Notes: generated by a model from the letters alone, not told the origin. Shown: positions 44,718 through 54,687, counted from the first letter of the stretch. The stretch is DNA of 64,000 bases from Cryobacterium fucosi (GCF_004403515.1 NZ_SOHH01000038.1:36783-100782); one strand, 5' to 3'. Made by a program: numbers and translations.

Positions 44718-46291
44718 CAGAAGATTCCGTTCGGGGTGGGGAGGGAGGCGAGCAGGCCGTTGGCGGCCACGATGGTGAGCTCGCCGAGTTCCTCGGGAGC
44801 CAGTCGCGGGAGGCGCTCGGCGGCGCTGAGGAAGCGCACGATCTCGCTCTCTTCGAGCACGTCGGCGGCGAGCACGCGGAACTTGTTGATGTATTCGGCG
44901 CGGCCGAACGGCCTGGCGCCGAGCGGGTGCGCGTCGGCGACCGCGAGCTCGTCGACGATGCGGGTGCCGTCGGTGAGCAGGATCTCCACCCGGCCGCCGA
45001 AGGCCTTCTCGGCCGGGTCGAGCGAGTGGTACCGCCGGGTCCACTCGGGGTCTTCGGTGGTGGTGACCCGGTTCCAGAGGGCGATCGTGTCGGCGCGACC
45101 GGCGCGTTCGGGCCGGTAGGAATCGACGTGGTGCCAGCTGCCGTCCTGCAGGGCCACCGTGAAGATGTACGGGATCGAGTGGTCCAGGGTTTCCCGGCTG
45201 GCGGTCGGGTCGTACTTCTGCGGATCGTTGGCCCCGGAGCCGATCACGGTGTGCGTGTGGTGGCTGGTGTGGATGACGATGGATTCCACGATGTCCCTGC
45301 CGTCCGGTCCCTGAGCCTGCCCGTCCGGTCCCTGAGCCTGTCGAAGGGCGGGGTGCTCGCGGTGCAGCTTGCGGGCGAGATCGATCAGGGCCTGGGCCTG
45401 GTATTCGGCCGAGTGCTCTTTGGTGTAGCTGTCGAGGATCGCCCGCTTCGCCTCGCCTGCGCCCGGCAGGGACACATCGTAGGCGGCATCCGGGCCGTCG
45501 AGCAGCCAGGCGATCACGCCGTCTTCGCCCTCATAGATCGGTGTCGGGCTGGTTTCGCCCCGCATTGCGCGGTCGACGGCTTCGACCGCCATCTTGCCGG
45601 CGAAGGCCGGCGCATAGGCCTTCCAGCTGGAGATCTCGCCCTTGCGGGACTGCCTGGTCGCCGTCGTGGTGTGCAGGGCCTGGCCGACCGCCTGGAAGAT
45701 CGTCGCCGGGTCGAGGCCGAGCAGGGTGCCGATGCCGGCCGCTGCCGACGGACCGAGGTGGGCGACGTGGTCGATCTTGTGGGCGTGCAGGCTGATCGCC
45801 TTGACCAGGTCGATCTGCACCTCGTAGCCGGTGGCGATCCCCCGCACGAGGTCGCGCCCGGTCAGACCCCGGGAGGTGGCGAGGTGCTGGGCCACCGCGA
45901 CGACCGGCGGGATGTTGTCGCCGGGGTGGGAGTACTCGGCGGCGAGGAACGTGTCGTGGTAGTCCAGTTCGCGCACGGCCACGCCGTTCGCCCAGGCCGC
46001 CCACTCCGGCGACACCCGGCGCGAGCGCTGTTCGCCGAACACGGCCCCGCCGACCCCGTTGAAGGAACGCGGATGGGCCAGCGCCTGCGACCGGGCGGCG
46101 ACCACGGGTCGACGGGTCAGGGAGGCCGCCGCGACGGCCGCGTTGTCGATGACCCGGTTGATGATCATCTCGGTCACCTCGTCGGAAACCGGCACCGGGT
46201 CGGCGGCGCACTCGGCGATCTTCCAGGCGAGCTGATCGGTGCGGGCCAGGGTCTCGTCGCTGCGGTGAACACGAACGTGGTGCTGCTGCAC
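44717..46291 (-). CDS. prpD: 2-methylcitrate dehydratase, MmgE/PrpD family
   Basis: Dehydrates 2-methylcitrate in the second step of the cycle. The 524-residue protein has [19 protein letters not shown] near the start, [17 protein letters not shown] and the C-terminal [15 protein letters not shown], all normal for PrpD. About residue 317 an insert reading [16 protein letters not shown] is encoded by a 21-bp tandem duplication (45301–45342) of the repeat family. The GTG start has AAAGGAACC upstream. The GntR gene precedes it on the same strand. Confidence 0.94.
   Translation of the reverse strand: MQQHHVRVHRSDETLARTDQLAWKIAECAADPVPVSDEVTEMIINRVIDNAAVAAASLTRRPVVAARSQALAHPRSFNGVGGAVFGEQRSRRVSPEWAAWANGVAVRELDYHDTFLAAEYSHPGDNIPPVVAVAQHLATSRGLTGRDLVRGIATGYEVQIDLVKAISLHAHKIDHVAHLGPSAAAGIGTLLGLDPATIFQAVGQALHTTTATRQSRKGEISSWKAYAPAFAGKMAVEAVDRAMRGETSPTPIYEGEDGVIAWLLDGPDAAYDVSLPGAGEAKRAILDSYTKEHSAEYQAQALIDLARKLHREHPALRQAQGPDGQAQGPDGRDIVESIVIHTSHHTHTVIGSGANDPQKYDPTASRETLDHSIPYIFTVALQDGSWHHVDSYRPERAGRADTIALWNRVTTTEDPEWTRRYHSLDPAEKAFGGRVEILLTDGTRIVDELAVADAHPLGARPFGRAEYINKFRVLAADVLEESEIVRFLSAAERLPRLAPEELGELTIVAANGLLASLPTPNGIF
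45301..45342. repeat. 21-bp tandem duplication inside prpD
   Basis: Two units of CGTCCGGTCCCTGAGCCTG plus two bases lie head to tail within prpD, followed by TCGAAGGG. The unit length (21) keeps the reading frame and adds QAQGPDG. CCTGAGCCTGTCGAAGG is a known type of dispersed repeat in high-GC genomes and resembles the TCGAG units of this window. Confidence 0.8.
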
Positions 46292-46306
46292 GGTGGTTCC
46301 TTTCGG

Positions 46307-46978
46307 TTAGGCGACCGGGCCGGTCGGCTGCCCCTGGATCGCCGCGAGGACGTTCGTGAGGCTCTGCTGGAGGTGGACGTGGGTGGCGTGGGCCGCCAGC
46401 GACGTGTCGCCGGCGATGATGGCGTCGATGATCAGCAGGTGCTCGGTCGCCGCGCTGCGCAGCCGGTCCGGGTTGCCTCTGGCCAGGCGGCGGATGCGGG
46501 CCAGGTGCGTGCGCACGGTGGCCAGCGCGCCGACCAGGAACGGGTTCGCGACGGCATCGCCGACGGCATCGTCGAACTCGTCGATCAGGTCGTAGTAGCG
46601 GTGCAGGCCGGCCGTGCCCTGGGCGAGCAGCTCCGGGGCGGCGAGGAACTGGTCCCGCAGCGCCAGGAAGACCGCGGGGTCGCGGCGGTCGGCGGCGATC
46701 CGGGCGGCGTGCTCCTCGAGCGCCCGGCGCACCTCGTACAGTTCGCGGATGCTGTCCACCGACATCTCGGTGACCATGAAGCCCCGGCCCGGCCGGCCGG
46801 CGACGAGGCCGTCGGCGATCAGTCGGGCGATGGCGGCGCGCAGCGGCGTGCGCGACACGCCGATCCGCGCCGACTGCTCGATTTCGAGCAGCCCGGCGCC
46901 CGGGGTCAGGATCCCGTCGAGGATTTCCCCGCGCAACTGACGGTAGGCGCGCTCGCTGGCACGTACCGGTGCGGCCAT
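46307..46978 (-). CDS. GntR (FadR-subfamily) regulator of the prp locus
   Basis: A 223-residue repressor-like protein. The winged HTH (ERAYRQLRGEILDGILTPG, then IGVSRTPLRAAIARL) is followed by an all-helical FCD ligand domain (HRYYDLIDEFDDAV; ATEHLLIIDAII). Placed between prpD and divergent prpE, it probably senses propionate or methylcitrate. ATG 46978 was chosen because the TGTATACA operator and promoter lie upstream; a longer start at ATG 47014 with AAAGGGA is possible but would place the palindrome in coding sequence. Confidence 0.88.
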   Translation of the reverse strand: MAAPVRASERAYRQLRGEILDGILTPGAGLLEIEQSARIGVSRTPLRAAIARLIADGLVAGRPGRGFMVTEMSVDSIRELYEVRRALEEHAARIAADRRDPAVFLALRDQFLAAPELLAQGTAGLHRYYDLIDEFDDAVGDAVANPFLVGALATVRTHLARIRRLARGNPDRLRSAATEHLLIIDAIIAGDTSLAAHATHVHLQQSLTNVLAAIQGQPTGPVA

Positions 46979-46996
46979 CCCCACCGTTGGGGTTTC

Positions 46997-47070
46997 TGTA
47001 TACACAAACCACATGTTATTCCCTTTGAGGGGGTTCTATGCAAGACTTCGAGCATTCTATGTATACATAG
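46997..47070. promoter_or_regulatory. Two TGTATACA palindromes in the prp divergent region
   Basis: TGTATACA (46997–47004) lies just before the GntR gene, and a 14-bp perfect palindrome CTATGTATACATAG (47057–47070) lies 24 bases before the prpE start. The two share the same 8-bp core. Such paired sites between divergent operons are the pattern for GntR/FCD regulators, so both are likely operators. Confidence 0.75.
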
Positions 47071-47093
47071 GAGCTTCAATGGGGAGGTTCACA

Positions 47094-49058
47094 ATGACAA
47101 GCGACAACACCGTCGGTTATCACGAAACGTGGCAGCGGAGCATCGACACCGACACGCGCGCCGGTTTCTGGCTCGAGGCCGCGCAGGCCGTCGACTGGAT
47201 CACGCCGCCCCGCGTCGCCCTCCAGGAGCGCTCCCCCGGCACCTGGCGCTGGTTCCCCGACGGCGAGCTGAACACGAGTTACAACGCCCTCGACCGCCAC
47301 GTGCTCGCCGGGCGCGGAGAGCAGACCGCCGTGATCTACGACTCCGCGATGTCGGGAACGCGCATCCGGATCAGCTACCTCGAACTCCTCGGCCGGGTGT
47401 CCCGCTTCGCCGGCGTGCTCAGGGAGAACGGCGTCGGCACGGGCGACCGGGTGATCGTCTACCTGCCGATGATCCCGGAGGCCATCGTCGCGATGCTCGC
47501 CTGCGCCAGGATCGGCGCCGTCCACTCCGTCGTGTTCGGCGGCTTCGCCGCGAGCGAGCTGGCCGTGCGCATCGACGACGCCCGGCCGACCGTGATCGTG
47601 ACGGCATCCGGCGGCCTGGAGCCCGGCCGCGCGGTCGAATACCTGCCCCTGGTGCAACGGGCCATGGCCCAGAGCGCCGGATCGGTGCGTACGGTGATCG
47701 TGCGGGACCGGGAGATGATCCCGGGTAGTGCGGCCGACTATGCCGGCGCCGATGACGGGGTCGCCTGGCTGGACTGGGCGATCGAGGAAGCGAAGGCCAC
47801 GCCCGCCGACCCGGTGGCCCTGCGTTCAGAGGACCCGCTGTACATCCTCTATACCTCGGGAACGACCGGGAACCCGAAGGGCATCGTGCGCGACAACGGC
47901 GGCCATGCCGTCGCGCTGGCCTGGTCGATGCGCAACATCTACGCTGCCGGGATCGGCGACGTGTTCTGGGCCGCATCCGACGTCGGCTGGGTGGTCGGCC
48001 ATTCCTACATCGTCTACGCCCCGCTCCTGGTCGGGGCGACCACCGTGATCTACGAGGGGAAGCCCATCGGCACCCCGGATGCCGGCGCGTTCTGGCGCGT
48101 CATCGAGGAATACAAGGTGAAGGTCCTGTTCACCGCGCCGACCGCGATCCGCGCCATCCGCCGGGTCGACCCTGAGCTGCGGGAGCTCGAGAAGTACGAC
48201 CTGTCCAGCCTGCACGGGCTGTTCCTGGCCGGGGAACGCCTCGACCCGGAGACCTACCACTGGGCCAATGACGGCCTGCACTGCCCCGTCGTCGACCACT
48301 GGTGGCAGACCGAGACCGGCTGGGCGATCTGCGCCAACCCCCGAGGCATCGCCGAGCTCGAGACGAAGCCGGGTTCGGCCACCTTCCCCGTGCCCGGCTA
48401 CGACGTCGTCATCCTCGACTCGAAGGGCAAACCGGTCACCCGGGTCGGCAAGGACGGCAACATCGCCATCCGGCTGCCGCTGCCGCCGGGCAACCTGCTC
48501 GGCATCTGGGGCAGCGAGGAGCGCTTCGCGAGCGCCTACCTCACCGCCTTCCCCGGCTTCTACGCCACCGGCGACTCCGGCCACTTCGACGACGACGGCT
48601 ACCTCTACGTGATGGGCCGCACCGACGACGTGATCAACGTGGCCGGGCACCGTCTCTCCACCGGCTCGCTCGAGGAGGTGCTCACCCTGCATCCGGCGGT
48701 CGCCGAGTGCGCGGTGCTCGGCGTGCACGACCCGCTCAAGGGCCAGCGCGCCGCCGGTTTCGTCACGCTGAAGGCCGGCGCGTCGATCGACCACGACACC
48801 CTCGCGACGGAGCTCGTCGCCCTGGTGCGCGAGCATGTCGGCCCCGTCGCCGCGTTCAGGGACGTGACCATCCTCGACCGGCTGCCGAAGACCCGCTCGG
48901 GCAAGATCCTGCGCAAGACGATCCGGCAGATCGTCGACGGCGAGCCGTACACGGTGCCGCCCACGATCGAGGATCCGTCCACCCTCGACGCCCTCGCCCT
49001 GGCCGTCCACGGCGCGACCGCGCACGGCGCTGCCGGCACCCACCAGGTCACCCCGTAG
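47094..49058 (+). CDS. prpE: Propionyl-CoA synthetase
   Basis: Activates propionate to propionyl-CoA with ATP. The 654-residue ANL enzyme has the P-loop-like YTSGTTGNPKGIVRDNGGH, the A5-type motif WWQTETGWAI and the catalytic Lys in RSGKILRK near the C-terminus. The RDNGGH variant separates PrpE from acetyl-CoA synthetase. GGGGAGG lies six bases before ATG 47094. It is divergent from the GntR-prpDBC set. Confidence 0.94.
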   Translation: MTSDNTVGYHETWQRSIDTDTRAGFWLEAAQAVDWITPPRVALQERSPGTWRWFPDGELNTSYNALDRHVLAGRGEQTAVIYDSAMSGTRIRISYLELLGRVSRFAGVLRENGVGTGDRVIVYLPMIPEAIVAMLACARIGAVHSVVFGGFAASELAVRIDDARPTVIVTASGGLEPGRAVEYLPLVQRAMAQSAGSVRTVIVRDREMIPGSAADYAGADDGVAWLDWAIEEAKATPADPVALRSEDPLYILYTSGTTGNPKGIVRDNGGHAVALAWSMRNIYAAGIGDVFWAASDVGWVVGHSYIVYAPLLVGATTVIYEGKPIGTPDAGAFWRVIEEYKVKVLFTAPTAIRAIRRVDPELRELEKYDLSSLHGLFLAGERLDPETYHWANDGLHCPVVDHWWQTETGWAICANPRGIAELETKPGSATFPVPGYDVVILDSKGKPVTRVGKDGNIAIRLPLPPGNLLGIWGSEERFASAYLTAFPGFYATGDSGHFDDDGYLYVMGRTDDVINVAGHRLSTGSLEEVLTLHPAVAECAVLGVHDPLKGQRAAGFVTLKAGASIDHDTLATELVALVREHVGPVAAFRDVTILDRLPKTRSGKILRKTIRQIVDGEPYTVPPTIEDPSTLDALALAVHGATAHGAAGTHQVTP

Positions 49059-49094
49059 CATCCGTCACCACCCTCACCGGAGCAAAGGAGCCCC

Positions 49095-49454
49095 ATGCAG
49101 GAACCAACGAAAGACTCACTCCCGGATGGCCCGTCGCCGTCGACCATCGACTACGTCGCGTTTGAACAAACAGCAGGGTTCCTCAACCTGAGGCACAAGA
49201 GACGCAGTTTCGTGCTGCCTCTCGCGGCGATCTTCCTGCTCTGGTACTTCGCGTTCGTTCTCGTCGCGGCCTACCTGCCCGACGTGATGGCCATCCCGGT
49301 CTTCGGCCGGATCAACCTGGGCCTCGTGCTCGGGCTCGGCCAGTTCGTCACGACCTTCGCCATCACCATGTGGTACGTCTCCTACTCGAACCGCGTCCTG
49401 GACCCCCTGGGCCAGACCCTCCGCTCCGAACTCGAAGGGCTGGTCCAGAAATGA
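49095..49454 (+). CDS. DUF485 membrane protein (YjcH-like)
   Basis: A 119-residue protein with two membrane helices (residues ~43–62 and ~75–97). FLNLRHKRRSFVLPLAA and ITMWYVSYSNRVLDPL match DUF485, whose members sit next to acetate permeases and may be accessory subunits. The ATG of the symporter gene overlaps its stop (ATGA). Confidence 0.9.
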   Translation: MQEPTKDSLPDGPSPSTIDYVAFEQTAGFLNLRHKRRSFVLPLAAIFLLWYFAFVLVAAYLPDVMAIPVFGRINLGLVLGLGQFVTTFAITMWYVSYSNRVLDPLGQTLRSELEGLVQK

Positions 49455-51094
49455 CCGCCACCATCATCGCGCAGGCCCTCGCCGCGCAGGCGGCCCAGGC
49501 CGTCAAACCGGCCGAGAACAACCCCGTGCTCAACATCTCGATCTTCCTCGCCTTCGTGGCGGTGACGCTGATCGTGGTCATCCGCGTCGGGCGCAACAAC
49601 AAGACCGCGGCCGACTACTACACCGGCGGCCGCTCCTTCACCGGGCCGCAGAACGGCTTCGCGATCGCCGGGGACTACCTCTCCGCCGCGTCGTTCCTCG
49701 GCATCGTCGGGGCCATCGCGGTCAGCGGCTACGACGGCTTCCTCTACTCGATCGGCTTCCTGGTCGCCTGGCTCGTCGCCCTGCTGCTGGTGGCCGAGCT
49801 GATGCGCAACACCGGCAAGTACACGATGGCCGATGTTCTCTCCTTCCGGCTGAAGCAGGGGCCGGTACGGGTGGCGGCGGCCACGACCACCCTGGCCGTG
49901 TGCTTCTTCTATCTCCTCGCCCAGATGGCCGGAGCCGGCGGACTCGTCTCGCTGCTCCTGGGCATCAATGACAAGCTCGGGCAGTCCATCGTGGTCACGG
50001 TCGTCGGCGGCCTGATGATCCTCTACGTGCTGATCGGCGGGATGAAGGGCACCACCTGGGTGCAGATCATCAAGGCGTTCCTGCTCATCATCGGCGCCTT
50101 CGCGATGACCGTCTGGGTGCTCGCCATCAACGGCTTCAACTTCTCGGCGCTGCTCGACACCGCCGTCGCGGCCTCCACGAGCGCCCCTGGCTCGGCGATT
50201 CTGGTTCCCGGGCTGAAGTACGGCACCAACCCGCTGGACTTCATCTCCCTGGCCATCGCCCTCGTGCTCGGCACGGCGGGACTGCCGCACGTGCTGATGC
50301 GCTTCTACACGGTTCCCACCGCCAAGGAGGCCCGTCGCTCCGTCGTCTGGGCGATCTGGTTGATCGGCGCGTTCTACCTGTTCACCCTGGTGCTCGGGTT
50401 CGGTGCGGCCGCGCTCGTCGGGGCCGACACCATCCTCGCCGCCCCCGGCGGAGTGAACTCGGCGGCACCGCTGCTCTCGCTCGCGCTCGGCGGGCCGATC
50501 CTCCTCGGCTTCATCTCGGCGATCGCGTTCGCGACGATCCTCGCCGTCGTGGCCGGGATCACGATCACCGCCGCCACGTCGTTCGCGCATGACATCTACA
50601 TGAGCGTGATCCGGAAGGGCAAGGGAAACCCCGACAGTGAGGTCAAGGTGGCCCGTCGCACGGTGGTCGTCATCGGCATCCTCGCGATCGCCGGCGGAAT
50701 CGGCGTCCAGGGGCAGAACATCGCCTTCCTGGTCGCCCTCGCCTTCGCCGTCGCGGCGAGCGCGAACCTGCCGACCATCCTCTACTCGCTGTACTGGCGC
50801 GGCTTCACCACCCGCGGCGCGGTCTGGAGCATGTACGGCGGCCTCGGCGCCACCGTGGTCCTGATCGTGTTCTCTCCGGTCTTCTCCGGCACGCCGACCT
50901 CGATGTTCGGCGACGCGGTCAATTTCGCCTGGTTCCCGCTGAGCAACCCCGGCATCGTTTCCATCCCGCTCGGTTTCTTCCTCGGCTGGCTCGGTTCGGT
51001 CACGAGCACCACCAAGGAAGACCCGCTGCTCGCCTCCGAGATGGCGGTGCGCGCGCTCACCGGCCACGGTGCCGAGAAGGCTGTCGAGCACTAG
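49451..51094 (+). CDS. actP: Cation:acetate/propionate symporter (SSS family)
   Basis: A 547-residue sodium:solute symporter with about 13 predicted membrane helices. TAADYYTGGRSFTGPQNG, GDYLSAASFLG and LPHVLMRFYTVPTAKEAR are typical of ActP. Placed after prpE and DUF485, it most likely imports propionate or acetate for the PrpE reaction. Translation is coupled to the DUF485 gene. An inverted-repeat element lies about 60 bp after its stop. Confidence 0.9.
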   Translation: MTATIIAQALAAQAAQAVKPAENNPVLNISIFLAFVAVTLIVVIRVGRNNKTAADYYTGGRSFTGPQNGFAIAGDYLSAASFLGIVGAIAVSGYDGFLYSIGFLVAWLVALLLVAELMRNTGKYTMADVLSFRLKQGPVRVAAATTTLAVCFFYLLAQMAGAGGLVSLLLGINDKLGQSIVVTVVGGLMILYVLIGGMKGTTWVQIIKAFLLIIGAFAMTVWVLAINGFNFSALLDTAVAASTSAPGSAILVPGLKYGTNPLDFISLAIALVLGTAGLPHVLMRFYTVPTAKEARRSVVWAIWLIGAFYLFTLVLGFGAAALVGADTILAAPGGVNSAAPLLSLALGGPILLGFISAIAFATILAVVAGITITAATSFAHDIYMSVIRKGKGNPDSEVKVARRTVVVIGILAIAGGIGVQGQNIAFLVALAFAVAASANLPTILYSLYWRGFTTRGAVWSMYGGLGATVVLIVFSPVFSGTPTSMFGDAVNFAWFPLSNPGIVSIPLGFFLGWLGSVTSTTKEDPLLASEMAVRALTGHGAEKAVEH

Positions 51095-51155
51095 CCAGCC
51101 CTGCCCCTACCCGCGTTGTGCCGCGTTGTGCTGTGCTGTGCTGTGCCGTGCTGTG

Positions 51156-51245
51156 CTGTGCCGAATTCAGGAGTTGACGGGTGATTTGCGCCGAAACCGG
51201 GCCGAATCGGTCCCGATCGGGGCTCGACTCCTGAATTCGGCACAG
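51156..51245. mobile_element. MITE-shaped inverted-repeat element (family B, first copy)
   Basis: Two 22-base arms (51156–51177 and 51224–51245; core TGCCGAATTCAGGAGT) match at 21 positions and enclose 46 bases with no gene. The size (~90 bp) and arrangement resemble MITEs. It sits between actP and an SDR gene that converge. A short CTGTG-rich tandem (51117–51160) abuts the left end. Confidence 0.65.
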
Positions 51246-51281
51246 GCACGATGGCGTGAGTGGCCGGGCGGATGCCGCGGG

Positions 51282-52061
51282 TCAGGGCTTGGGGAGGAGG
51301 GGGCCGCGCGCGATTCGCGTGGGAGCAGCCTGGGCTACCGGCTTGATCGTGATCAGGTCGAGGTTGACATGGGCAGGGCGTTCGACGCTCGACACGATCG
51401 TCTCCGCGATGTCCTCCGCCGTGAGCGGGTTCGGCACCCCGGCATAGGCGGCCGCCGCCTTCTCCTCGTCGCCGCCGAACCGCACGAGGCCGAACTCGTC
51501 GGTCCTGACCATCCCGGGGGCAACCTCGATCACCCGGATGGGTTCGCCGTTGAGCTCGAGACGCAACACCTCCATCAGGGCGTGCGCGGCGAACTTCGCC
51601 GCGTTGTAGCCGCCCCCGCCGAGGTAGGCGACGTGCCCCGCGATCGAGGTGACCGTGACGATGTCGGCCGAACCGCCACCCGCGCGGATCGCCGCCCGGA
51701 GCAGCGGCAGCACTGCGCTCGTGACGCGTTTGACCGCGAGCACGTTGATCTCGAACATCCAGGCCCAGTCGTCGATCGACGAGTTCTCGACGCTGTCGAG
51801 CCCGAGCGCGCCGCCCGCGTTGTTGACCAGCGCGTGCACCGGCCCGGATGCCGCGAGGAAGTCGCGCAGGGCGTCGACGTCGGCCTGGCGCGTCAGATCG
51901 GCGGTGAACACCGCGGCTCCGGTCTCCGCGGCGAGCGCCGCGAGGCGGTCGGCCCGGCGGGCGACACCGACCACATCCCACCCACGTTCGCGGAACAGGC
52001 GCACCGTGGCGGCCCCGATTCCCGAGCTCGCACCGGTCACAACAACTCTTTTTGTACCCAT
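51282..52061 (-). CDS. Short-chain dehydrogenase/reductase
   Basis: A 259-residue SDR (YdfG-like). The cofactor loop TGASSGIGAATVRL, NNAGGALGLD and the catalytic Ser (TSIAGH) and YNAAKFA are present. Family members reduce 3-hydroxy acids or serine. CAGAAT lies six bases before the ATG (leaderless pattern), only a few bases from the opposite -10 of the acyltransferase gene. Confidence 0.88.
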   Translation of the reverse strand: MGTKRVVVTGASSGIGAATVRLFRERGWDVVGVARRADRLAALAAETGAAVFTADLTRQADVDALRDFLAASGPVHALVNNAGGALGLDSVENSSIDDWAWMFEINVLAVKRVTSAVLPLLRAAIRAGGGSADIVTVTSIAGHVAYLGGGGYNAAKFAAHALMEVLRLELNGEPIRVIEVAPGMVRTDEFGLVRFGGDEEKAAAAYAGVPNPLTAEDIAETIVSSVERPAHVNLDLITIKPVAQAAPTRIARGPLLPKP

Positions 52062-52090
52062 GGCACCATTCTGCTGGGAGAATGGTCTTG
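52062..52090. promoter_or_regulatory. Compact divergent promoter pair
   Basis: The two start codons are 29 bases apart. CAGAAT on the minus strand (52073–52068) and GAGAAT on the plus strand (52078–52083) are the two -10 elements, five bases apart, each 6–7 bases from its own start codon. Neither gene has room for a leader, and the promoters should compete for polymerase. Confidence 0.55.
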
Positions 52091-53206
52091 ATGAGTCCTC
52101 CAGTCACCGGCGCCCGCCACCCTCAGAAGCGTCGAGTCCCGCTCTGGGACAACGCCCGCTGGCTCACCATTGTTTTGGTGGTCATCGGTCACGCGATCCT
52201 GAAACTGATCGCCGAGTCGGATGTCGCCTACGAGGCGTACCTTTTCATCTACTCCTTCCACGTTCCTCTTTTCGTTGCCGTGAGCGGGTACTTCGCCCGC
52301 TCCGGCCCGCCTGGCACCCGGCAACTGCACCGGCTGCTGACCGATTTGGTCTTCCCCTACGTCGTCTTCGAGACGCTGTGGACACTCGTGCATTGGCTGC
52401 TTGGCGGCGAATTCCGGATGGACTACTCCAGCGCGTCCTGGACCCTCTGGTTCCTGATCGCACTCCTGGTCTGGCGCATCATGCTGCCGTACCTCGTGCT
52501 GCTGCGCTATCCGTTGTTGATCAGCATCGCCATCTCGATCGGGTCGGGATATGTGATCGCGATCGACAGCACCTTCACCCTGTCACGGACCCTCGGGCTG
52601 CTGCCCTTCTTCGTGTTCGGCTGGCACCTGCGGCAATGGCGCCTGACGTCCCGCTGGCTGACGTTGGACAACGGTGCGGTCTGGCGTTGGAGGGTCGGCG
52701 CCCTCACCCTGTTCACAGCCTTGTCGGGCGTCATCGTCCTGAACATCGACGCATTGCGGGGCCTCAGGATTCGTCGGTTCCTGCTCTACAACGAGGCATA
52801 CCCGCTCTTCGGCTACGACCAGATCTGGGCCGGTGGCATCCGTTTGGGCCTCATGCTGCTCGCCTTCGCCCTGATCATGGCGTTCCTGATGCTGGTGCCC
52901 CGGCGCCGAACCTGGTTTACGACGTTGGGCACGGCCACGATGTACGTGTATCTCTTCCACAGCGTGCTGCTGTTCCCGCTGCGAGAGACGGGCGTGCTTG
53001 ACGGACCGCAACCGGCCTGGGTCCTACCGGGGATGGTCGTGCTCAGTGTGCTGATCGCCATCGTGCTTTCCCTCCCGTTCGTTCGGAAAACCTTCCGTCC
53101 CCTGGTCGAGCCGCGGGCGCGCTGGCTGTTCCGCAAGCACGAGTCCACGCACACCGGCACGATCGTGCTGCCGCCGATGGATCCGCCGCCCGCCGAACCG
53201 TCCTGA
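52091..53206 (+). CDS. Acyltransferase-3 family membrane protein
   Basis: A 371-residue protein with about ten predicted membrane helices. The motif LTIVLVVIGHAILKLI (catalytic-His region) and FIYSFHVPLFVAVSGYF identify the acyltransferase-3/fucose-4-O-acetylase group, which adds acyl groups to cell-envelope sugars. A polar C-terminal tail follows. ATG 52091 was chosen; upstream in-frame starts would cross the promoter. Confidence 0.85.
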   Translation: MSPPVTGARHPQKRRVPLWDNARWLTIVLVVIGHAILKLIAESDVAYEAYLFIYSFHVPLFVAVSGYFARSGPPGTRQLHRLLTDLVFPYVVFETLWTLVHWLLGGEFRMDYSSASWTLWFLIALLVWRIMLPYLVLLRYPLLISIAISIGSGYVIAIDSTFTLSRTLGLLPFFVFGWHLRQWRLTSRWLTLDNGAVWRWRVGALTLFTALSGVIVLNIDALRGLRIRRFLLYNEAYPLFGYDQIWAGGIRLGLMLLAFALIMAFLMLVPRRRTWFTTLGTATMYVYLFHSVLLFPLRETGVLDGPQPAWVLPGMVVLSVLIAIVLSLPFVRKTFRPLVEPRARWLFRKHESTHTGTIVLPPMDPPPAEPS

Positions 53207-53346
53207 TCTCGCCGATTCACCGGCCATGCCCCGCGTGTGACGCCGTGTTTCATGGGCCGTTGCCACCCCTCGGGGCGGATGCCTAAACTCGCACCCAGAG
53301 CGATGGACGGTCCACGCTCGTCGAGGATTATCAGGGAGACCACCTC

Positions 53347-54678
53347 ATGAGCGACAACGCAAACGACTGGAAGTTCGAAACCAGGCAGGTTCACTCCGGC
53401 GCCCGGCCTGACCCCACCACGAACGCCCGGAACACCCCGATCTACCAGACGACCTCCTACGTCTTCAACAATGCCCAGCACGCGCAGAACCTGTTCGCGC
53501 TGGCCGAATTCGGCAACATCTACACCCGCATCATGAACCCGACCCAGGCCGTCGTCGAGGAGCGCGTCGCCGCCCTCGAAGGCGGGACCGCGGCGCTGCT
53601 GCTCGCGTCCGGCCAGGCCGCGTCGACGTTCGCGGTCCTGAACATCGCCGAGGCCGGCGACCACATCGTGTCGTCCAGCTCGATTTACGGCGGCACCTAC
53701 AACCTGTTCAAGTACACGCTCGCCAAGCTCGGCATCGAGACGACGTTCGTCGAGAACCAGGACGACGCGGCCGAGTGGGCCCGCGCCGTGCGCCCGAACA
53801 CCAAGCTCTTCTTCGCGGAGACGATCGGCAACCCGAAGATCAACGTGCTCGACATCACCCTCGTCGCCGGCGTCGCCCATGAGGCCGGCGTCCCGCTGAT
53901 CGTCGACAACACGATCGCGACCCCCTACCTGATCCGCCCGTTCGAGCACGGCGCCGACATCGTCGTCCACTCGGCCACCAAGTTCCTCGGCGGCCACGGC
54001 GCGGTCATCGGCGGCGTCATCGTCGACGGCGGCAGCTTCGAATGGTCGAAGAACGTCGAGAAGTTCCCGGGCCTGACCGAGCCGGACCCGTCCTACCACG
54101 GGGTCAGCTACACCGGCGCCGTCGGCGACCCCATCGCCTACATCATCAAGGCCCGCGTGCAGTTGTTGCGCGACCTGGGTGCCGCGATCGCCCCGGCGAG
54201 CGCCTGGCAGCTCATCCAGGGCATCGAAACCCTGAGCCTGCGGATCGAACGTCACGTGCAGAACGCCCAGGAGATCGCCGAGTGGCTCGAAAACCACCCG
54301 GACATCGCGTCGGTCAACTACGCCGGGCTGCCGACGAGCCCCTGGTATGCCGCCGCGAACAAGTACGCCCCCCAGGGCGTCGGCGCGGTGCTCTCCTTCG
54401 AGCTCAAGGGCGGGGTGGATGCCGGCCGCGCCCTGGTCGACAACCTCGAGCTGTTCAGCCACCTGGCCAACATCGGCGACGTGCGCTCGCTCGTGATCCA
54501 CCCGGCCTCGACCACCCACGCGCAGCTCACTCCTGAGCAGCAGCTGACGGCCGGCGTCACGCCCGGCCTGGTGCGCCTGTCCGTCGGCATCGAGAACATC
54601 GCCGACCTCACGGCCGACCTCGAGCTCGGCCTGGCCGCTGCACGCGCCGTCGTGGAGGCCTCCCGCGCCAACGCCTAG
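53347..54678 (+). CDS. metY: O-acetylhomoserine sulfhydrylase (bifunctional OAH/OAS type)
   Basis: Makes homocysteine from O-acetylhomoserine and sulfide. The 443-residue PLP enzyme has [42 protein letters not shown]-like segments, the PLP Lys in [16 protein letters not shown] and the C-terminal ASTTHAQLT that marks MetY rather than MetB. No SAM riboswitch could be recognised in the 140-bp upstream gap. metX follows after 195 bp. Confidence 0.93.
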   Translation: MSDNANDWKFETRQVHSGARPDPTTNARNTPIYQTTSYVFNNAQHAQNLFALAEFGNIYTRIMNPTQAVVEERVAALEGGTAALLLASGQAASTFAVLNIAEAGDHIVSSSSIYGGTYNLFKYTLAKLGIETTFVENQDDAAEWARAVRPNTKLFFAETIGNPKINVLDITLVAGVAHEAGVPLIVDNTIATPYLIRPFEHGADIVVHSATKFLGGHGAVIGGVIVDGGSFEWSKNVEKFPGLTEPDPSYHGVSYTGAVGDPIAYIIKARVQLLRDLGAAIAPASAWQLIQGIETLSLRIERHVQNAQEIAEWLENHPDIASVNYAGLPTSPWYAAANKYAPQGVGAVLSFELKGGVDAGRALVDNLELFSHLANIGDVRSLVIHPASTTHAQLTPEQQLTAGVTPGLVRLSVGIENIADLTADLELGLAAARAVVEASRANA

Positions 54679-54687
54679 CCCCTGGGT

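Noticed and set aside
53208-53346. Possible SAM riboswitch before metY
   Set aside because: The upstream sequence does not contain the SAM-I, SAM-II or other recognisable aptamer motifs; only weak, non-conserved pairing is visible.
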